Below are positions 6,567 through 9,421 of a stretch of 9,421 nucleotides of DNA, piece after piece (the stretch's first letter is position 1; every line of letters starts with the position of its first letter). Source of the stretch: Chloroflexota bacterium. GTDB taxonomy: Bacteria > Chloroflexota > Chloroflexia > JAMDCE01. Location of the stretch: NCBI GenBank assembly GCA_023489135.1, contig JAMDCE010000052.1:1-9421 (forward strand), given 5' to 3'. Under the pieces are notes generated by a model. The model ran no database searches and was not told the DNA's origin. It saw nothing but the letters and a program-made list of their open reading frames with translations. Made by a program: the position numbers and the translations under genes.

Positions 6567-7574
6567 CTAAATCGCCCCTACTCCCTCGCGGTTGCCAGCT
6601 ACCCGAGCGAAATAGGAGCGGATTTCATCCACATTGAGGCCCGCTCCCAGCGCGAAAGACAGGGCCACTCGCGCTTTTTGCCCCGACAAGTCACCGGCTG
6701 GGATAATTCCTAGCGCCCGCAAAGTCTTACCACCACCACGCCCTCCATAGGCGCCCACGACGCGGCCGCCGCCGCAACGCGACACCAAAACCACGGGGAC
6801 TCCACGCTGGATCAGCGCCTCTATGGTCGGCTGCCAACTACCGAGGACGTGCCCTGCTCCAGAGCCCTCGATTACTACGCCGCGTCCTCCTGCTTCCAGC
6901 ACAGCACGCAGGAGCAGGTCGTCCATACCAGCGGCCGACTTGATGAGATAGACGCTCTTCTCCGGATCGGCCATAGGCAAGCTGGGCAAGCGCACTGGCT
7001 GCCAGCGCAGCCATACTCCCTCGTCATCCACCAGGCCGATAGGACCGAGCCCACGTGAGACAAAGGTGTCCAGCGCCGTCGTATGGCTCTTGGTAACGTA
7101 CCGGGCGGCGTGGATTTCGTCATTGAGGACGAGCACGGCCCCAAGGCCTCTGGCCGCGGGGTCGGCGGCCACGCGGACGGCGGCCAGGAGATTGCGTGGA
7201 CCGTCCGGTCCGGTCAAGCTGGGATTTCGCATTGCCCCAGTGACCACCACCGGGGCTGGTTCCTCCAACAGCAAATCAAGGGCGAAGACGGTCTCTTCCA
7301 TCGTGTCTGTGCCGTGGGTCACCACTGCTCCGCACACAGCCGGATCGGTCAGCGCCTCCCGCACCTTGCGGGCAAGATTGGCCATCATTGTCGGGGTCAT
7401 GTCCCAACTACTGACCAGACTGAATTCGGTAATGCGCAGCTCGGCGACATTGGCCAGGGCCGGCACTTGAGCGACCAGTTCTTCCGGCCTAACCACCGGT
7501 ACGGCCGCCCCAGTGGCTGGATCGACGCGACTGGCTATTGTCCCGCCGGTGGTGATGATTTGAACGATGGGCAT
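6567..7574 (-). CDS. Asparaginase/glutaminase family amidohydrolase
   Basis: It hydrolyses L-asparagine (or a related amide) to the acid and ammonia. The 335-residue length is normal for the bacterial L-asparaginase family. All signature residues are present and, conveniently, at the same numbers as in mature E. coli AnsB: Thr12 in TTGGTIAS, Thr89 and Asp90 in THGTDTMEET, and Lys162 in TKSHTT. The SSWDMTP block at 55-61 replaces the substrate-binding Ser58-Gln59 region, which could mean altered specificity. There is no signal peptide, so it is cytoplasmic, unlike the periplasmic AnsB. The second half is Gly-rich (GGGRVVGAYGGRGGGK) but continuous. Start ATG at 7572-7574 with AGGAGG (7582-7587) 7 nt upstream. 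It is first in the minus-strand cluster; a TAATAT (7599-7604, minus strand) could be its -10 box, without a convincing -35. Confidence 0.92.
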   Translation of the reverse strand: MPIVQIITTGGTIASRVDPATGAAVPVVRPEELVAQVPALANVAELRITEFSLVSSWDMTPTMMANLARKVREALTDPAVCGAVVTHGTDTMEETVFALDLLLEEPAPVVVTGAMRNPSLTGPDGPRNLLAAVRVAADPAARGLGAVLVLNDEIHAARYVTKSHTTALDTFVSRGLGPIGLVDDEGVWLRWQPVRLPSLPMADPEKSVYLIKSAAGMDDLLLRAVLEAGGRGVVIEGSGAGHVLGSWQPTIEALIQRGVPVVLVSRCGGGRVVGAYGGRGGGKTLRALGIIPAGDLSGQKARVALSFALGAGLNVDEIRSYFARVAGNREGVGAI

Positions 7575-7613
7575 GCACCTTCCTCCTCTTCCAGAACAAT
7601 ATTACAGCCAACT

Positions 7614-7650
7614 GGCCTGGCGGAATGAACTTGCTCGTTCCGGCAAGGCC
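7614..7650. promoter_or_regulatory. Two-part hairpin upstream of the asparaginase gene
   Basis: GGAATGA (7622-7628) pairs with TCGTTCC (7635-7641) around a six-base loop with one G-T wobble, and GGCCT (7614-7618) pairs with AGGCC (7646-7650) outside a small internal loop. This gives about 12 pairs. It lies about 40 bp before the asparaginase start, next to a possible -10 box, so it could be an operator or could end transcripts arriving from the small genes upstream; no T-run follows on either strand. Confidence 0.35.
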
Positions 7651-7703
7651 TCAACGACCCAAGGCCACTCCCATCGAGCGGCTAAAGCCTAAGGTCAAAT
7701 GTC

Positions 7704-7844
7704 CTATCCGGGCGGCTTCCTGCTGAGCCTTGCCAAGCGTTCTCGATAGAGCCGCTGGTCGGCCTTACCAGCAAGGGGCAATATGGCTGTTTTTCGTGGA
7801 GTCTTCGCGGCTGGCCCATATGATAAGTCTGAGAAAAGGCTCTG
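7704..7844 (-). pseudogene. Possible remnant of a GGDEF-domain C-terminus
   Basis: The minus-strand frame after a TGA (7845-7847) is open for 46 codons and ends in TAG (7704-7706). Its end, LAGKADQRLYRERLARL, resembles the closing helix of diguanylate cyclase domains (L..ADxxLYxxK). The preceding SYGPAAKTP loosely recalls the SIGVA strand. There is no start codon with an RBS and no GGDEF or metal-binding segment upstream in any frame that I can see, so if real it is a decayed fragment. The resemblance is short and could be chance. Confidence 0.22.
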
Positions 7845-7864
7845 TCAAGAAGGGGCTCGGCGCC

Positions 7865-7981
7865 TCAGAGTGACCGAGTCAACTGGAGGAAGGCATTTTC
7901 AGCCAAACTCAGGTTCTCCCCCTTCTCACGGGCAATCAAGTCCTCCCAGAATCCTTCCCTTTCACCGGCCAGGCCGAACAT
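7865..7981 (-). CDS. Possible small ORF, 38 residues, unknown
   Basis: ATG at 7979-7981 starts a frame of 38 codons (MFGLAGEREGFWEDLIARE and on) ending in TGA at 7865-7867, 11 bp after the stop of the 119-residue protein and in a different frame. Composition is protein-like: acidic, amphipathic, one Trp, ending NAFLQLTRSL. Against it, there is no Shine-Dalgarno sequence before the ATG; it would have to be translated by coupling to the upstream gene. I do not recognise the family. Confidence 0.3.
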   Translation of the reverse strand: MFGLAGEREGFWEDLIAREKGENLSLAENAFLQLTRSL

Positions 7982-7992
7982 GTGCGAGGTGA

Positions 7993-8352
7993 CTATTGAT
8001 CGCGGCTGGCACTTTCAAACTGGAAGAAATCACTAAGGAGACCATCTTCGGTTGTCTCCTGGTAGACAAATGTGAGTCCATGATCATCAAAGAGTTTGAA
8101 CCAGTCCTCCCAGGAAACCTGCTGGAGCTCCGCGCCCCCCGCATAGGGAAAGCTGAAGGTAAGCGCGCCAGGGTAACCCTGGTGCTCGGATCCAGCGACC
8201 ACCACCGGGGCCGCGTCCCTGCCTTCCGCCCAGTGCCGAATTACTTCATGATTCCGGGTAGCCAGCAACTCTCCGCGCTTGCTCTCGTGTTCTCCAGTCG
8301 AATTGATCCGGTGGACGTGCCCCAGCGACTCCCTTGTCTTCTGCTTAGCCAC
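7993..8352 (-). CDS. Small acidic conserved protein of unknown function
   Basis: A 119-residue soluble protein without membrane segments. After a basic, His-rich N-terminal 30 residues comes a conserved-looking core: TRNHEVIRHWAEGRDAAPV (32-50), then PGALTFSFPYAGG and ELQQVSWEDWFKLFDDHGL, ending FVYQETTEDG and SDFFQFES. From memory this core matches a widespread small protein family in soil and freshwater bacteria, often listed as hypothetical and sometimes mislabelled as a glucan-branching enzyme; no function is established that I know of. The start is GTG at 8350-8352, chosen because GGAGG (8360-8364) lies 7 nt upstream; an ATG at 8407-8409 would place that site inside the gene. The gene is divergent from the ParB-like gene across a 363-bp regulatory gap. 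Homology to the family is more secure than any role. Confidence 0.75.
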   Translation of the reverse strand: MAKQKTRESLGHVHRINSTGEHESKRGELLATRNHEVIRHWAEGRDAAPVVVAGSEHQGYPGALTFSFPYAGGAELQQVSWEDWFKLFDDHGLTFVYQETTEDGLLSDFFQFESASRDQ

Positions 8353-8468
8353 AGCTACACCTCCCCTCGGCACGGGACCTCTTACCCATGCCACATATTT
8401 CCATCGCATAATCTATGCCAGCGGCAACTCCGCAAGGGATCAACGCGCCGTAGGACAACGAGTCCTTA

Positions 8469-8593
8469 GTGCTCACAAGCCTTCTCGCAGCCTTCTGACT
8501 ACTTGCTCTGATCGATGGCTTGCCTAGCAAACGTTGACTATCTAAGCATGGGCGTGCTATAGTGGAAACCCCTGTGAGCACGTAGGCTGCGAG
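8469..8593. repeat. Two crossing inverted repeats flanking the promoter
   Basis: GTGCTCAC (8469-8476) is an exact inverted match to GTGAGCAC (8574-8581), and CTCGCAGCC (8484-8492) is an exact inverted match to GGCTGCGAG (8585-8593). The pairs cross rather than nest, so they do not form one simple hairpin. A further near-copy, CCTGTGGCAC (8629-8638), repeats CCTGTGAGCAC (8571-8581) in direct orientation. Placement either side of the promoter suggests binding sites for a regulator, possibly the ParB-like product. Confidence 0.45.
8534..8563 (+). promoter_or_regulatory. Sigma-70-type promoter upstream of the ParB-like gene
   Basis: TTGACT (8534-8539) and TATAGT (8558-8563) match the -35 and -10 consensus at five of six positions each, with an 18-bp spacer. 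Transcription would begin near 8570, leaving a leader of about 145 nt before the ATG at 8716. The spacer contains GCATGGGCGTGC (8546-8557), an imperfect palindrome. This is the best promoter seen in the window. Confidence 0.62.
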
Positions 8594-8715
8594 CAACCCG
8601 AGTGGAGGGTAAACCCGCTTCTGCCTGACCTGTGGCACAATTCAATTTCGTTCCAGCCCGCTCGAAGGGAAAAAGAAGCGAAAGGTGCGCGACGCGCCGA
8701 TTGGCCCGGCGTGCG
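8570..8715 (+). other. GC-rich structured 5' leader or small RNA
   Basis: The stretch between the predicted transcription start and the ParB-like ATG can fold locally: CCUGUG/CGUAGG (8571-8576 with 8581-8586, two wobbles, loop AGCA), GGG-TAAA-CCC (8607-8616) and GGTGCG/CGCGCC (8684-8689 with 8693-8698, one wobble). I could not match it to 6S RNA, SRP RNA, tmRNA or a known riboswitch. No T-run terminator is seen before the ATG, so it is more likely a leader than a separate RNA. Confidence 0.3.
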
Positions 8716-9421
8716 ATGACGAGAATGCCTCGAGTAACGGACATCCTCTACCTCAACCCGAGAGAGCTTGAACCGGACCTCCAGGGTGTGCGGACGAACG
8801 TCGGCGATCTAGTGGGATTGGCCGAAAGCATCCGTGAGCAAGGAGTTCTGCAGCCACTCGGCGTGGTCGAGAACAGCGGCACCCATCGTGTCGTCTTTGG
8901 TAACCGCCGCCGCGAAGCCGCCATCATCGTGGGGCTGGACCGGGTTCCTTGCCTTCTGCTGGAACATCAGGAAGAGGTAGACCGGCTAACTTGCCAGTTA
9001 CTGGAGAACATCCAGCGCAAGTCACTGAATGACATGGAGCAAGGAGAGGCGCTCCTCCGGCTGCGCAGCGAGATGGGCAAGGCCAGCGGGCGCGATGCCA
9101 GCGAAACCAGCCTGAATGAGAAAGTCGCCAAGCGTTTGGGGCTGTCGCCCCGCACCGTGCAGCGATATGTATCTTTGTGCAAACTGCCTCTTGCCGTCCA
9201 AGAAGCGATTCGACGCGACGAGCTCACAGTTACTCAGGCGCAGCACCTGCACGGGTTGGGCATTGCGACGAGGCAGGAGGTAGTCGCCCTCCTCGCCATC
9301 GAAGAGGGAATGTCCGCGGCGGAACTCCGCCAGCTCTGCGCCAGTCTGGCTAGCAATCCCAATATCGATCCTCATGAAGCTCTGAAACGCCAGCGTCAAG
9401 GTCTGGCTGTCGACGCATCGG
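8716..9421 (+). CDS. ParB/RepB/Spo0J-family DNA-binding protein, C-terminus beyond the window
   Basis: ParB-type proteins load at specific DNA sites, many as CTP-controlled clamps, in partition, nucleoid occlusion or plasmid regulation. The frame is open from 8716 to the window end (235 residues). Domain order: N-terminal ParB domain (about 5-100) with VGLAESIREQGVLQPLGVV, the box VFGNRRREAA (60-69), GLDRVPCLL and ENIQRKSLNDMEQGEALLRL; then a helix-turn-helix domain with KVAKRLGLSPRTVQRYV (136-152) and CKLPLAVQEAI. The canonical GERRxRA box reads GNRRREA, with Glu to Asn and the last Arg to Glu, so nucleotide handling may differ. Residues 100-135 carry a longer than usual linker (SGRDASETS). 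Start is ATG at 8716 or the in-frame ATG at 8725; neither has a strong RBS. No parA is adjacent upstream. Family is clear, role is not. Confidence 0.87.
   Translation, partial: MTRMPRVTDILYLNPRELEPDLQGVRTNVGDLVGLAESIREQGVLQPLGVVENSGTHRVVFGNRRREAAIIVGLDRVPCLLLEHQEEVDRLTCQLLENIQRKSLNDMEQGEALLRLRSEMGKASGRDASETSLNEKVAKRLGLSPRTVQRYVSLCKLPLAVQEAIRRDELTVTQAQHLHGLGIATRQEVVALLAIEEGMSAAELRQLCASLASNPNIDPHEALKRQRQGLAVDAS

Larger units (their letters stand above)
7575..7992. other. Largely non-coding 418-bp region upstream of the asparaginase gene
   Basis: No intact gene of ordinary size is visible on either strand. The region holds the asparaginase RBS and a possible -10 box (7599-7604), a 37-nt hairpin (7614-7650), a broken frame with a GGDEF-like end (7704-7844) and a possible 38-codon ORF (7865-7981). 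A 69-codon plus-strand frame at 7783-7992 has no RBS and unlikely composition. Confidence 0.6.
8353..8715. other. Divergent intergenic region between the 119-residue protein and the ParB-like gene
   Basis: No gene is supported in these 363 bp. The first part contains the RBS of the minus-strand gene; no clear promoter for that gene was found. The rest holds crossing inverted repeats (8469-8593), a plus-strand promoter (8534-8563) and a GC-rich leader (about 8570-8715). A minus-strand frame at 8345-8638 and a Cys-containing plus frame at 8613-8768 lack starts with RBS and are not called. Confidence 0.6.

Noticed and set aside
7083..7628. A 181-codon plus-strand frame opposite the asparaginase gene
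   Set aside because: His/Gly-rich shadow of a gene whose catalytic residues are all in place; no RBS.
8345..8638. A 97-codon minus-strand frame in the divergent gap
   Set aside because: It overlaps the true GTG start and RBS of the 119-residue gene, has no RBS of its own and an unlikely composition.
8564..8715. 6S RNA, SRP RNA or a riboswitch upstream of the ParB-like gene
   Set aside because: I compared it with remembered signatures (SRP GGTCAGG...GGAAGC loop, 6S central bubble, common riboswitch cores) and found no match.
8613..8771. A plus-strand frame with CLTCG and a later Cys that looks like a zinc ribbon
   Set aside because: It has no start codon before the Cys pair, follows a stop directly and overlaps the ParB-like start in another frame; more likely leader sequence.
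1..9421. tRNA or rRNA genes, CRISPR array, insertion sequence or transposase
   Set aside because: None of the expected conserved segments, regular spaced repeats or transposase motifs were seen on either strand.

Overview
The window looks like chromosomal DNA (estimated by eye at about 58-60% G+C) from a flagellated bacterium that also encodes a sortase. Flagellar genes, a sortase with a free N-terminal anchor and telomere-like heptamer repeats between genes would fit a Chloroflexota-type monoderm. This assignment is inference; no rRNA or marker gene is present.

Layout. (1) Positions 1-2043, plus strand: the end of a flagellar filament-assembly operon, with the C-terminal part of fliD, then fliS and a FliT-like export chaperone gene. 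(2) 2201-2995, plus strand: a membrane-anchored sortase with its His/Cys/Arg catalytic set intact. (3) 2993-3143: a convergent intergenic region built from two inverted arms of a degenerate 7-bp repeat around a central hairpin; the TAG stops of both flanking genes lie in the arms. (4) 3141-7574, minus strand: six catabolic genes. In transcription order they encode an asparaginase, an isochorismatase-family amidohydrolase, an SDR dehydrogenase, two single-domain hot-dog (MaoC-type) proteins forming a split hydratase, and a cyclase-family (kynurenine formamidase-like) hydrolase. A strong intrinsic terminator lies on the stop codon of the isochorismatase gene, so the group is probably two transcription units. 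(5) 7575-7992: mostly non-coding, with a hairpin upstream of the asparaginase gene, a possible 38-codon ORF and a possible GGDEF-domain remnant. (6) 7993-8352, minus strand: a small acidic conserved protein. (7) 8353-8715: a regulatory region with a good promoter, crossing inverted repeats and a GC-rich leader. (8) 8716 to the end, plus strand: a ParB-like DNA-binding protein, cut by the window edge.

How the genes work together. The flagellar genes form one module: FliD caps the filament, FliS chaperones flagellin and the FliT-like protein probably chaperones FliD. The minus-strand cluster joins three C-N bond hydrolases of unrelated folds to an NAD-type dehydrogenase and an enoyl-CoA hydratase pair. 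That would suit stepwise opening and oxidation of an amide or imide compound, but no CoA ligase, thiolase or transporter is visible, so the substrate is unknown. The ParB-like gene has no parA in view and carries a non-canonical GERR box; it may belong to a mobile element or be a transcriptional regulator rather than the main chromosome partition protein.
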